A DNA stretch of 64,000 nt, taken from positions 10,786,971 to 10,850,970 of the forward strand of contig NC_081333.1 in assembly GCF_022539665.2 (NCBI RefSeq), in the 5' to 3' direction. Of this stretch, positions 10,282 to 22,239 are shown one piece after another (position 1 is the stretch's first letter; each line of letters opens with the position of its first letter). Below the pieces are notes generated by a model that was given only the letters and a program-made list of their open reading frames with translations, did not search any database and was not told where the DNA came from. The DNA is from Daphnia carinata (lineage: Eukaryota > Arthropoda > Branchiopoda > Diplostraca > Daphniidae). A program made the translations under genes and the position numbers.

Positions 10282-11679
10282 CAAAAGAAAAAGAGAATCG
10301 AACACCTCCAGTCATAGAACACACACACACCCGATGCAAATTCCCTTTTTTTTTTCTTTTCTTTTCTTTCTCCTCCCACAACTAGTTTGAACGAAGTATG
10401 TTGTATGTATGTGATTTTTTTTTTTTTTTTTACTTGTTTTTCATGTGCTGTATACGTCGTCTTATTTCTTTTGTGGAGGTGGATTTTGTTTTTGTTCAGC
10501 ATTTTTGTTTTTCTTACCCATATGACCCGTTTTTTCCAACTGCTCCTCAACTGTTGACCAGAATCCCGGTGTTTTTTTTTTTTGTTTTTTTTTTTTGTTG
10601 CTGCTGCTTTTGGATTGACTGACGCAATCCGAAAAAATTCTATGATTTTCTTCGACAAATATCGACGCATAAAAATCCAACCAATGCCCCCTCAACAAAA
10701 ACATGAAATGAAAACAAGTGCCGATAGCTCCACTGTTGAATGTTCCCAAAGAGAATTACGAAATAATAATAAACGATGGCTTCCATTTTTTAACACGAAT
10801 TTCAATTAGCGTCTAGCAAACGATGGTTTTACAGTGCACGTATTGTATACTACTGCACAATATTTGTTGTGCGAACGGCACGACAATTCACGATAGCATC
10901 GTGTTCGGAGCGGATGTGTTGGAAACTCGACCGCCTGCGAGAGGCGAAAGAAGATTCGTGTGATTGGTCAACAAACGAGTCGAGAAAGAACACACTTTGA
11001 AGTCAATACTTGGGACTGTTGAAACGAAATGGGAAAAAAAAAAAAAAAAAAGACGTCGATTCCCAAATGTAGACTCAATGACCGAGCATTTTATGCGCTC
11101 CTTTAAACGGGGCATACAGCTCAACTCTTACGTTCAAAAAAAGAAAACAAGGAATCGCCGTCGACATTTAAGGACGAAAGACATGTTTACCTTTACGACA
11201 GTCCCGAAAAAAAAAAAAAAAAAAAAATTTCTTTTCATCTTTTTCGGGGTTTTTCATCTTCGAGTACCAAAGAGAAGACTCCCGACGAGCAAATACAACC
11301 CAGTTTCACTGTTGATGTTTGGCCACAGTGCACACAAACTCTACATTTGACAACTGCCAGTCACCGTCCTAATGAGACATTACGCAAACTCGAGACAAAA
11401 AAAAAAAAAAAAAAATAAATGGTCGTTTTTTTTTCTTTCCTGAAATAATGAACAGAACTTTGGAGTGATATCTTGTAAATGGTACGTAGTCGTATGAAAT
11501 ATGTCCCGTAGAAAGGCGAAAGTTGCACCAATTTGTACGTACATGGATAGCGCGCACACGTGTGCTCCACTCTCGCCATTTGCCTTCCACAATTCTAAAC
11601 GAAAAAGTTTAGAAAAACAAAGAGGAAAATAGAAGTAAGAAACCAAGAAAAGAAAATGTTAATATCAAACAATCCATCA

Positions 11680-11870
11680 CTGGAAAAAGGTGAACAGAAA
11701 CAAGTGAACATCGCCTGGCCCTGGACGGTAACGTCCACGGTCGTTTCAATGCAAAGCTGGTTCACCTTGTCTGTATGTCATTGGGCGGTTTGGTGAGAGA
11801 TGTGGTCCGACCACTACACTCCCACCTGTACCTCACCTTCCTCATTGTCTGAAACGATTGGTGTAGGCAA
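11680..11870. promoter_or_regulatory. Island with clustered AGGTGA / CACCT sites
   Basis: This low-repeat stretch holds AGGTGAAC on the + strand near 11687 and its inverted copy GTTCACCT near 11759, plus CACCTGTACCTCACCT near 11822. Such sites can bind nuclear receptors (AGGTGA half-sites) or Snail/ZEB-type zinc fingers (CACCT). The clustering is visible; regulatory function is inference. Confidence 0.25.
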
Positions 11871-12561
11871 AAATGTATAACAAATCTCCTGTTCGTATAT
11901 GGGGGCCCCAAATAAGAAAAATACAAAAAAAGTCAATCAAAAACAAAACAAAACAAAAAAAAACGAAGGGGCAGAATCGAATTTCAGATTTGTGGAACGT
12001 GAAGGGAAACAGAAAAAGACAGAAGAAAAAGAGCGATTTCTTTCTCTATTCACTCTCGTTATGTACGGTATACTGTATAAATGAATACGCGATGTGGGGG
12101 GTTGATGCTATTATACATGGCACACTATGTAGCACAATGTGTTCGGGAGATGAGAGGAAACAACTTGGAAGTTTTTCGCTTGACTTTTTGTTTTTCCTTC
12201 CAAAAGAGATTGATTTACAGAAAATCAGGCCCTCTCTCTGCCTGTCGTGCGTATACAGAGGGAAATGCCCCGATTGCTCTTGTCGAGAGTAACCTACCCC
12301 CCACTGGAATAAAGAGGAGAAACAGATCCAATCCAAATCGAAATCCGTTTCTGTTTTTGTTTTTTGTTTTTTTCAACAAAAGTGATTGGCGCAGAGAAGC
12401 AAAAAAAAAAAAAAAAAAAAAACCGGCTGGAGAAAAAATAACAAGAGATTTAAAGAACTGACTGTGAGGGCACCTGTCCTTGATGGAGGATGAAGGAGAA
12501 GGTGGACCCTGATTTATTCATGAGGTGGACCATGCGTCTTTTTGTTTTTTTTTTCTTTCAG

Positions 12562-12612
12562 CCTGTTTTGGTGAACTTGGTGAATTGCTGCGATCATCAT
12601 CAGAAGCCAGGG
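12562..12612 (+). other. Exon-like interval
   Basis: A strong acceptor (poly-T then CTTTCAG) precedes about 50 bases that read PVLVNLVNCCDHHQKPG, followed by GGTAAAA as a possible donor. It has no start codon and no obvious partner exon. It may be a chance match. Confidence 0.12.
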
Positions 12613-13086
12613 GTAAAAACATACTCAAAGAAAATTGCAGTTTACACTACAATAGAAGACGTGGGGGGAAATCCCAAAACGAACTGGAACCACATCTCCT
12701 CCATCACCAGGAGGGTATTTTTTTTTATTTTCTTTCTTTCTTTCTTCTCTCGTTCTAGATTGCTATACGCGCAAAACAGATTGATTGGTGTGTAATCATT
12801 TCAATTGTATTCCATTCTTTTATCTCCCCCCTCCTAATTTTTTTTCCTACCTCCCTTGAAGTCAGCGTGACTTGAGCCACCCGTCTAGAGAACCCTCAGC
12901 TCTTAGATGATGGATACAACCCGCAGAGCGTCGGTGCTCTCCATTTTTTTTCCCCTCCGTTTTGTATTGCAACAACTAACCAGCATCCGTCATTTGATAA
13001 GCATTTTTTTTAAACTTTATTTCGATCTATAACCTTGATTTTACTTTACACGTCCAGTTATTTTTTTTGTTTCCCAAATTAACTTA

Positions 13087-13311
13087 ATGAAATGCTTTGC
13101 ATTGTTATTACTGTACACACGTATGGTTGTACAATGTCTAACTTTTGGAACAGGAGATAAAACCTGGAGGCTTTTCTCGCTCTTGCTGACGGTGATAGGA
13201 ATGCGATCGGGAGATCATTACCGGTGTAATTACACGCGAGGAGGGTTGAGCGGAGAGAACGGAATGCAGTGCGCAGGTGCTCCATTCGATGGCTCATCCA
13301 TTGACGGATGA
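13087..13311 (+). CDS. Small ORF, unknown, weakly secretory N-terminus
   Basis: An ATG-started 74-codon frame begins MKCFALLLLY, a short hydrophobic stretch that could be a signal peptide, and is free of homopolymer runs. The later part has two Cys. Nothing identifies a family, and the opposite strand is open too. Frames of this length are expected by chance in a window this size, so it stays a weak candidate. Confidence 0.1.
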   Translation: MKCFALLLLYTRMVVQCLTFGTGDKTWRLFSLLLTVIGMRSGDHYRCNYTRGGLSGENGMQCAGAPFDGSSIDG

Positions 13312-14105
13312 ACTGCCTTCTCTCTTTCGATGCTTCTTCTTCCTGCCTATTGAAAGGTCGGACAAACGGAATCTGCTCAGGTAGCTGTTCTAGACTTCTT
13401 TTTGTTCACCGATCGTTGGAATCCGTTTCATCGGTCAGATTGAGCTTGGGCACGAGCCTCTCATCAGAGAAGAGAGCTTCCATTTTTTTTTTTTTTTTTT
13501 TTGTGTACTGGGGGGCTCATCGTTCTAACACATTTTACCTCTCTCTCTCTCTCTCTTTCATATTTTTATTATTTCTTATTTCTTTCGTCTTTTGTTTTCT
13601 TTCTTGATCATTATTTATATTCTTGATCTTCATCATCACACACGCAGCTGGAAGGCATTCATTTGTTTCGGTTCAAGAGCGGTGCGGGCACGAGCCCCAG
13701 CTGGGCACGCGCCCGCGGCCGCTTCGAAATTTGTTGAAGGCTTTTTTTTTTTCTTTTCCTTTAATTTTATTTTTTTTCGAGTTCTTTACATATTTTTGGG
13801 GGGGTATCTCCTTTTTTAATTGCATTTTCTTTGCCCCGTTCATTCGTGTAGGAATCTTTCCTTTATCCTGTCCCGGCTAAGCAAGCCAAAACTAAAAAAA
13901 AAAAAAAAGCCAAACAAGAAAAAGAGATACATAGGGACGCTCCGGGTTACGTGTAAATTACAGGTTCGCCACTTTTTCTCTTCTCTTTTTTTTTTTTTTT
14001 TTTTTTTTTTGAATTTTGGCCTTTCGCTGCTGCTGCCGCACCCCCGCCGCCACCGGATGATTTCTGCGATCAGTTCGACGTCATATGTTAAATTCCTTTT
14101 TTTTT

Positions 14106-14132
14106 CTTCTTCTTCTTCTTCTTCTTCTTCTT
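14106..14132. repeat. CTT trinucleotide microsatellite
   Basis: Nine CTT units directly after a poly-T run. Confidence 0.95.
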
Positions 14133-14179
14133 CATTTCTTTCCTGTCCTATTGCTTCCCTGTTTCGACTGCACACCTGT

Positions 14180-14470
14180 CAGAAAATTTCGGCGTGCTTT
14201 TAGAAATAAGTCCTTGGAAGACCCCCATCATGTATAGCCCGCTGTTGCAAGAGATTTATTCGGTGCACCTCCCTTATAGCGCGCACTGATTCCCGATGGC
14301 CTTTAATAACTGCAAGACTAACGTACATGGTGTAATTCATTTGTAGGAAATGGTTTTCCATCGTCGGGTTATTATAGCGTGCGTTCCGTCAAGGGGAAAC
14401 GACAGAGAGTGATCGTAGCAAATAGATCCAGGCTATGCAATTAGATGCAAACGAGCCACGTTCTGTGTGT
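14180..14470. promoter_or_regulatory. Homeodomain/POU-type island, possible enhancer
   Basis: About 290 bases almost free of simple repeats carry several A/T-rich homeodomain-like sites (TTTAATAAC, GTAATTCATTTG, GGTTATTATAG). At 14435-14452 there is ATGCAATTAGATGCAAAC, where two ATGCAA half-octamers flank a CAATTAG core. The density suggests an enhancer; none is proven. Confidence 0.3.
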
Positions 14471-14490
14471 GTGTGTGTGTGTGTGTGTGT
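14464..14490. repeat. TG dinucleotide microsatellite
   Basis: An uninterrupted 27-base TG run immediately after the homeodomain/POU island. Confidence 0.97.
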
Positions 14491-15099
14491 CTACGAATTG
14501 AAAAGCGACGTATCAATAGATAGAATTTAATAGTTCAGAAGGGCAAAAGTGAAATTCCTAGGAGTCGTGGACTACATAGAAAATGTGAAATAGACAACAG
14601 TTGGCTCTGTGATATATATTGCTTGTCTATCCATGTTAATTTTTTGGAGAGAGAGAAAATAGATTACAATCAGCGCTCTTCGGCTGACGTTATTGCAAGC
14701 CTTTAGGGGGTCAATCGAGTCCAACGTCTATGTTATCGATTACGCTGGCGGGATGGCAGGTCAAATAATAAATTAAAAAAAAAAAAAATGTGGTACACTT
14801 GCGCGACAGGCAAACAACGAGAAAGCGCACGACCGGTGTCTTCTTTGAATTCAATGGCAAACGCTTTGGCCAACAGTTGGCCCGATAAAAGACGCGGTGT
14901 GCGGGAAAGAATGGCGAAAACGAGACAGCGATAGAGAAAGAAAAGAGACAGGCCATAAAAACGACAACAACAACAACGAAAAAAAAAAAAAAAAAAAAGA
15001 GGACCGCATTCTTGGGTGTGCCACGATGGGTTGTGGAATGTTTTGCCGCGTGTGTCTCAACTTAAATCACGTCGCATTTCGTTCCCGCAGCTGGGACAT

Positions 15100-15133
15100 G
15101 TGGGTCAGACTAAATGACGTCATACGTGGGTCA
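15100..15133. promoter_or_regulatory. CRE palindrome flanked by GTGGGTCA direct repeats
   Basis: GTGGGTCA occurs at 15100-15107 and 15126-15133, with a perfect cAMP-response-type palindrome TGACGTCA at 15115-15122 between them. GGGTCA is a nuclear-receptor half-site variant and TGACGTCA binds CREB/ATF bZIP factors. The symmetrical arrangement looks like a composite element; binding is inferred. Confidence 0.35.
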
Positions 15134-18100
15134 TCGCAGAAAGACTCCATCTTTTACTAATTGAACAATTGCTGTTACTGTTTCCGCCGCTTACGTTTGA
15201 AATTTGGCAATGAACTCTCTCTTTTTCTTTTCTAACTCAAAGAGCTTCACGTTGCCATATCTTGGTCCCGTAATTGTTATACATTGTCCAGTATTGAGGC
15301 CATCGACGTTTTGACACTCTCGGTCCCAAAACCGCCGCATCTTTCTTATTACGCAATGCCCAAAGCGATTTTCTCCAGTTCATCTTCACGACCATCGACG
15401 GCGGCGTCTTTTTGTTCCATTTTGAAATCCAACACACACACATAAAAAAAAAAAAAAGCACGAACTTTCACTCCCGCTACCTCGCGATAGATCATCGCGC
15501 GATGTCGGAGAAAGAGAAAATCGTCAAAAAAATCAAAATACTGTAAATAATAAATAAATAAATCAGAGATAAGGAGATAGAAAAAAAAAAAAGGACGAAT
15601 TCAATAGAGGCACAACGGGAGCTGACGTCCCCTTCCGCAAAAAAGGGAAAAAAAAATTTAAAGAGGAATAGAAATTATTCCGTCTCTTAGAGAGGTTTCC
15701 TCGAAACGGACTCCATTTGGCTGTTGACTTATTCCTTTCGTAACAAATACTCGTGTGGGTTGTATTGCTCGTTGCTAGGGTCATGTTCCACCTTTTTTTT
15801 TGTTTCTCCTTTGACTGTGCAATAAGGGAAGTCTGTTTTTTTTTTCTTTGTATGCATTATCCCAACGCGCTGCCCCGTTCCTTTATCGCATTCGTTCCAG
15901 GGAAATTCGATTCTAATTGGAATCGGAAGTGATGCGAGCGCCCAACTCTGGCGTTGCCGTCATATATCTTCCGTGGGGCTCTCTCTCTCTCTCTCTCCCG
16001 TTCCCCTCCCCAAACCTACGCAGGTGGGGCACCATATACTCACGCTACAATAGACACACTCACGTCAACCGGTCGGGGAACTTTTTTTTTGCATACATTA
16101 TCCAAATGCAAGCACAAAAAGCGAACCCGTTCAAATATTATTTACCGCTTTTCCCACTTTTTCTTTCTTTTTTGTTTTGTTTATCTGCACCGTGAATTGT
16201 GTGCCGTTAGATTGTGGTTTGCCCCTCATGTTGTTGGCTATCGTTTTGGTGCAATCCGACATGTGTGTGTGTGTGTATATACGTAGTCTGCATAGTTTCC
16301 TATGATTCATATGCAACAGGACAGTAAAGAGCCGGTATACCGGATTCAGTGCAGCTCTGGAATGTTGCGCACCGAGTCGATTGCCCCGTGCACTCCCGCG
16401 TGCCTCCTCGTCGCGCCCATTGTCTTCTTTTCATAAATTTGAAGAGAAAAACAAAGAGGAAGAAAAAAAATGTATGTATAAAACAAAGTCCGAAAATGAG
16501 AAAATAGAAGAAGAAATAAAAAGAAAAAGGGAAATTTCTTTAGCCCATACCAACCCACGCCTATGATTGCGTTAGCCGTTAGGCGTCATCTCGATAACTC
16601 GAGCCCCGCCATTACGCTCATCGGTTTAATCTTCTAGCACTTGTCCGAGGCCGTAAAAATCGCATTCCATCCTTTTTTTTTTTTTCTTCCTTTTTCTTTA
16701 AAATTAAAAAAGATGAATAAGAAAATGAATAAGAAGAAGAAGACGGAAGAAATGGCTGCTGTTTCGGAAAATCAAGCTAACGATTGTTTAGAGTCGAGGT
16801 CATTGACGAGTGCCATTCTCCTCCGTAAATTTCCACCTGGGAAGGTAAGGCAAACGACACTGAGGTCAAACCGTTTTTTTTTTTTAATGCAAACGAATGG
16901 CTCGAACGATTGTTATCAATAGCTTTGGATATGCTGCCTGCGCTATGGTAATGCGCTTGATGTTTATTAGGAATATCCAGCAGGGAAAATATCCACAACA
17001 CACACACACATGTATACAAAAAAAAAAAAAAAAGAATCGAAGAATGTGTTGGTTTTTTTCCATCTTCTTCCACCTTGCCGCCGCTTTCGTGATTACGCCG
17101 CCTCACAAAAAAAAAAAAAAAAAAACGAAACAGAGAGGCCAGCATCAGCCTCCAGTCAATACATTTCGATTGGCAATGATTGAAAACATGTCAGGTGGAT
17201 GGGCTATTCAGGTGGAATATAAAAGCTTCAAAAAAAAAAAAAAAATATTCACCGCGCCGGAAATTAAACTCCATAAATATAAATTCCATTTGGGTATGTG
17301 AAAGAAAAAGGTATATTTATTTATTCGGTTGGTCGCGTCCGCGGATGACGTGACAAGTGATGAGAGAATAACGAATCGTTCAATTGGATATCCACTTTGT
17401 TTATCCCCCCATAAAAAAAAAATTGTTTAAAGTAAAGAGATCAAACGGCGCGTAAATGCATTTTTCAAATCCATGAAATCACGGAATGAAGGATGGAACG
17501 CACACCGTGCAAGGGTCACTGTCAAGACGATCTCCAATGCGCTCGTCAGCGCGCCGACAATGTGTGTTCTTTAACACCACATTCACGCATGTGAAGCTGA
17601 TGATGGACGAATTCCATCAAAGCATTAGACTGTTATGCCGCATCGCATACGAGCGTGATGCGTGTGCGATGATTACGAGCCAAGCCCTTCACTCTAAATC
17701 CAGTTTATCATATTCTTCCAAACCCCCTGCTGTTGCTCTGTACCTGTTTCTTTTGCTCGCCTTTTCCTTTCCCTCCCATTTTTCTGACTCGGCTTATTTT
17801 TTTTTGTGTTATTTTGATTTGATACTTCATCGTATTGATTGCTGTCGGCTGCATTTTTTTGTTTCAATTATTCCGCTTAGAGCGATGGATTATTTTGATT
17901 TGTTGAATCCCTCCTATTTATTGTTTTCTGATTTGTGTGTGTGTGTGTGTATGTGTGTGTGTGCGTGGGAAACGTCATCACGTCCGTCTCTTCTGCTCTG
18001 TCTTTAAAATCTATCGGCTGCTGCCGTGCTGCGACCGGGATTCGCCAGAGGGACACGAACACCAGTTGTTGCGTTTCCCGATAGCTATCATCAGAGTCAG

Positions 18101-19319
18101 ATCCGGGTCGTCGTGTATACCAGTTACATATATAGCATAACAAAGAGCGCACACAGCGCATAAATAAATTGTAGTGTGTGTGTGTGTGTGTGTATGTGTG
18201 TGTGCAAGTATCACGGCATCATGCGTCAACGACCAACACACAACGTGAGCTCTCCAAACCACCGATATGTACCTGCGTCACCTTGTTCTCCTTATTCATC
18301 ATCTTTCTTTTTTTTTCTCTTATACATTTTTTCTATCATTTTTTGCTTCATCTTGATAGCTAAACGTATGGCAGTAGTAGGCGGTATGGAGACTTGTTAG
18401 ATTCTTATGCCATTTCAACATTTCCAGCAGAGAGGACACGTAGCGAAATGTTGCGTGGGTGCTTTGTACAGCAGTTTTCTTTTTGAGTGGTTGGTCCAGC
18501 TCATTGGTTGCGACAGTGCGTATAGAGGTTTCCCTCTTGTATGTTACGCTCAGCTGGCCCGCCAGTGTGAGTGAGAGAGGCACCGAGACTCATCAGTCTT
18601 CTCTCTCTCCGAGTGGAAGTGCTTTATGTATTATATCTACTATAGCGTTTGTACGTGTATATATATATTCGTCTGAAATCCTCTACCGAGAAAGAACGAC
18701 AACACCAAAAACAGGTTCACACATGTAACGTATACGTCAGCCTTTCACCATAAAAAAAAAAACAAAATGAAAGAGTGAGAAGGGGGGAATAAATAAGTAA
18801 AAAAAAAAAAATAAAAAAAAGGGAGTCGCGAGAGATGCAACAGTTCCATCTTGTGCATCTTCTTCTTTTGCCTTGTAGGTTCCATCTCATTCGCTGCTGG
18901 GAATCGGTTTCTAACCGACACGATCAGTACATGTACATGTCGCTTGTTGGACAGTGTGGTGGGTGTTGCGCAGTCTGTAACAATATACCATGAATAAGCA
19001 ATGACATTTCTATTTGGTAAAATCATTCTCGCCTTTTTTTTTTGTGTTTTGTTTATGTCTTCCCTTTCTCTTAAAGTCAAAACAAGGTAAACTATACCCA
19101 CCTTGTTAGACCGGCAGAACTCTGACAATTGAATAGGATTAAAACAATTCTACGAATGTTCAGCCGTTCATTTTTGTTTTGCGATTCACAATGGAACTCA
19201 TCCAAAATAGATCCACGTACGTGAGTGAGTTGATTGTCTACGTGTGTACTGGTAAGAGTTGAAGAAGACAATGATGTCACATTAATAAATAATAATGACT
19301 TTGAACATGAACAATTCAA

Positions 19320-20390
19320 AAACTATAAGTCCCACAAGAAATTCAGGTCGATATTCGTGAGTCCCGTTAAATTTTGAATAAGAATCATGTATTTTTGGTC
19401 AGATTTAAAATTTTGCCAAAATTGAAAAAGTGGGAAGGCTATAGCCTTCTCACTTTTGTCAAAATCGGCCAAAAACCAAAATCTCTTGGAAATCAATAGA
19501 AACCGCGTGATATATTCACAATTGAACGCTGATTTTAAAAACATAACTCATGTTAAAGCCACATCTACGTTTTTGGAAATAATAAGCCCGAAAAAAAATT
19601 GAAAAGTAAGACGCTGATAGCAAAGAAAAGTTTTGTTTTGATTCAGTTATTATTTTATAACGCAGTCAAAATGCTTACTTTTTTAAGCGCAACGACTTTT
19701 CAAATAATGCTGAATCTACAAGACCATGGGCTTATCTAATTTTTGGAAATGATGTATTTTTAACGAAATTTAGATTTTAGCCAAAAATGAAAAAGTGGGA
19801 AGGCCTTCTCACTTTTGTCAAAATCGGCAAAAAACGAAATCTTTTGGAATTCGATAAAAATCACATGGCATAGCCAAAATTGAATGCTGAGTTCGATCAT
19901 TTAAGTGTTTTTCTCCTTAACCCAGCCGTTATTATTTTTTAATAGGAAAACTATAGAAATTTTAAGCCCGACTTTTTTTTGTCGGGCTTATTTTTCAAGC
20001 CCCGCAACCACGTAAAAGTCGAATTACTCTGGAACTATCAGTCCCACGAGAAAATAAGGTAGATTTTCGTGATCCCCGTATAGTTTCCCATTGAAATGAT
20101 GTATTTTTAACGAAATCTAGATTTTAGCCGGAAATGAATTTGTCAAAATCGGCAAAAAACGAAATCTCTTAGAATTCGCCCAAAATCCCAACGTCATACT
20201 CAAAATCGAACGCTGATTCCGAATAACTGATCCATTTCTTCGTCAAATCACCCATTTATGAACTATTTACAATAATTGTGCTGTATCTCAGTGTTAAACC
20301 TATATGTAATGTTAAGAAAAAAACAACTCACACAATATTCATAATTTTTAAGCCTTATATTGCTCTTCTATTTATTTAGTTTTCTCTCGA
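19320..20390 (+). repeat. Interspersed repeat, copy A (degenerate tandem units)
   Basis: At least three related units begin near 19321, 19716 and 20031, two of them with the module AACTATNAGTCCCAC. The first unit has a 32-base near-perfect palindrome at 19426-19457 centred on GAAGGCTATAGCCTTC. The second, at 19791-19816, has lost the central six bases. A perfect ten-base stem TAAGCCCGAC / GTCGGGCTTA with a T8 loop lies at 19963-19990. The same modules recur in the other orientation at 36.6-37.6 kb and shortened at 52.7 kb. No transposase is encoded, so it is probably a non-autonomous element or dispersed satellite. Confidence 0.85.
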
Positions 20391-20570
20391 TATATTTTAG
20401 GGTGCGGCGGCCTTCGAAAGTGGCAAGGAGTGTCACATGGACTACATTTCTCGGCTCTTATTCATTTTTGGCGACGGAGGTGCATCAATTACGGTGTGTG
20501 CGTGTGTGATGCCGGCGGGGCTATCCTTCTATTTTTTTTTTTTTTTTTTTTTTATTCTATCCCCACCCAG

Positions 20571-20656
20571 GCTGTCATTTACGACTTTGTTAGTCCCGTG
20601 TAAAATTCCGCTCCCATATTCACCAAGAGGGGACAAAACGCAGGCCGTTCGGATAG
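20571..20656 (+). other. Exon-like interval
   Basis: A long poly-T tract and CCCCACCCAG form a strong acceptor at 20570. An 86-base segment with one open frame follows, ending at ATAG before GTGAAG. It lies in a 20.4-21.27 kb stretch that is open in overlapping frames just right of repeat copy A. No family is recognised. Confidence 0.15.
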
Positions 20657-20725
20657 GTGAAGGGGCATTGGGTCCAGCTCTAGAACGAACGGCCGCACTA
20701 GAGTCAATTGGCACCTACCTGTTAG

Positions 20726-21268
20726 TACAAAGGAGGTCTAGTGGCAAGTGGAAAAAGAAAAAGGAAATCTAAAAGCCACGACGAACAGAATGAAAAGGGG
20801 GAGAAGAAAAAATGGCCCTCCCACGTCGCGCCCACGGGCTTCTTTGACGCAATTCTATATGACACTGGCTCGCGCTTGCCTCACCTCATTCTTTCGGGGT
20901 TGTCGGTGACCGTTTTTGACGAGTTGACGACTGACTTTTACCTCACACGTCCCTTCCCTTGCAAACCATTCGTCTTATTTCGTTCGGGGTTTATCGCCTT
21001 TTCGATGGGCAGCTGGACAATGTCTAGAAATAAATCAAACGGGTCGAAGAAACCCCATCGGATATTTATATGTATTTTTTTGGAAGTTTTAATGCCCGGA
21101 TCGTTTTGCGAGTTTTGTACGAGTTTTAAAATCGACGCAATAGCGACTACACACCGCATATTATATGGCAAGCGTAGCGATCGTGTATACCTGTCTATCC
21201 GTGGTGTAATACGCTTTGATTTATTGTTTCTGACGGAACGGATTGGCTTATATATGTTTTTTTTTTAA
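20726..21268 (+). CDS. Long open frame without ATG, unknown
   Basis: About 180 codons are open from just after a TAG at 20723, starting with a Lys/Arg-rich, hydrophilic stretch and then mixed sequence with few homopolymers. The first ATG comes late, so a protein would need an upstream exon; TTAG at 20722-20725 is a weak acceptor. No domain is recognised. Roughly one frame this long is expected by chance in this window, so the call is tentative. Confidence 0.12.
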   Translation, partial: YKGGLVASGKRKRKSKSHDEQNEKGEKKKWPSHVAPTGFFDAILYDTGSRLPHLILSGLSVTVFDELTTDFYLTRPFPCKPFVLFRSGFIAFSMGSWTMSRNKSNGSKKPHRIFICIFLEVLMPGSFCEFCTSFKIDAIATTHRILYGKRSDRVYLSIRGVIRFDLLFLTERIGLYMFFF

Positions 21269-22222
21269 GTGTCAAACTATTCAACTTGTGGCACATCCGG
21301 CCTGTTGGTTTTCTTATCCGTTTCTACAATAACAGAAAAAATCATTTGTGCTTTATCTTCACGCCTACGATTTACTGTCAGACAAATAGCCTATTGATCT
21401 TTGGGCACTCCCCACACGATATCCCACCAATCAATGTAGTTGGAACGTAACAAACGAAGAATCATCCGCTTACTTCTTCATGACTTCATCCCATTCGTGT
21501 GGGAAAACGAATGAAGAACTGATGATGGCCTCTATTGAAAAATGTTTGAAGACCCCATGCTGAATTAATTGCACAACGTACTGCACTGGACATGATGTAA
21601 CGCAGAACTAGCGGACACCGTAGAAAAAGATGAAGAAACGATTTACGAAAAAAAGAAGAAGAGACAATGATACATCCTGTACAGCATCACCTGGCAATAA
21701 GACGAAGGCAATAGTTCAGAACTTTCCCAAAAAAAAAAGGAAAGGAGTATAACAACAGCAGAGTCATATGCAAGAGAAAGATGTGAGGACTTGAGGAAGA
21801 CGGTGAAAAAAAAAAAAGAGTAGGAACAAATATCGAAAAAAATAATAATAAATTCAGAGACTTTGATGGACGACTGTCGTTATCGTATCCAGGGAGAGGA
21901 GGAAGAGTAAGAAGAAGAGCTCGAGATGGCTCACAAGACAACAGGCAACAATGTGCGTCTCGCTGTTTGTTAGGAAACAAAACTACGCTCCTACATATCT
22001 ACTATATAGAGAAAAAAAGAATGAAAAAAAAATATGCATAACAGATCAGTTTTCCCTCCCACCCCCCTCTTTTTTTTATTATTTTGATTTGTTACGGCCT
22101 CGTTCACATTCGACTGGATCACCATAATAAATCATCACTCCATATACTACGAAACTTATTTCGGTTCCTATCGTGATCTATTGACCCGACACTGTCCGAC
22201 ACACTTAAATGCGACGCTGTTG

Positions 22223-22239
22223 CGTGAACAGTGTTCACG
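22223..22239. promoter_or_regulatory. Perfect 17-base palindrome CGTGAACAGTGTTCACG
   Basis: Eight-base arms CGTGAACA and TGTTCACG flank a single G in a low-repeat island. GTGAACA resembles forkhead and steroid-receptor half-sites. The symmetry suggests a dimeric binding site, which cannot be confirmed here. Confidence 0.3.

Larger units (their letters stand above)
9731..19319. other. Gene-poor region with microsatellites and candidate regulatory islands
   Basis: No convincing gene is seen on either strand. Open frames are mostly Phe/Lys runs from poly-T/poly-A or Cys-Val runs from TG repeats. Long microsatellites lie at 10252-10280 (AC), 14106-14132 (CTT) and 14464-14490 (TG), with TG runs also near 17936-17962 and 18175-18204. 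Low-repeat islands at about 11680-11870, 12440-12540, 14180-14470, 15000-15140 and 17440-17700 are possible regulatory sequence. Confidence 0.6.

Noticed and set aside
17486-18007. 173-codon ATG-started frame
   Set aside because: The second half is Phe/Leu-rich from T runs and the end is Cys/Val from a TG repeat; no domain recognised.
19323-19544. 73-residue open frame very similar to another at 37364-37579
   Set aside because: Both lie in the interspersed repeat. The equivalent frame in the other tandem unit (near 36845) hits a stop after a few codons, so similarity reflects DNA repeat identity, not a conserved protein.
19963-19990. Stem-loop followed by T-rich sequence, like a bacterial rho-independent terminator
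   Set aside because: The window is eukaryotic and the hairpin belongs to the interspersed repeat family; the T run is its loop.
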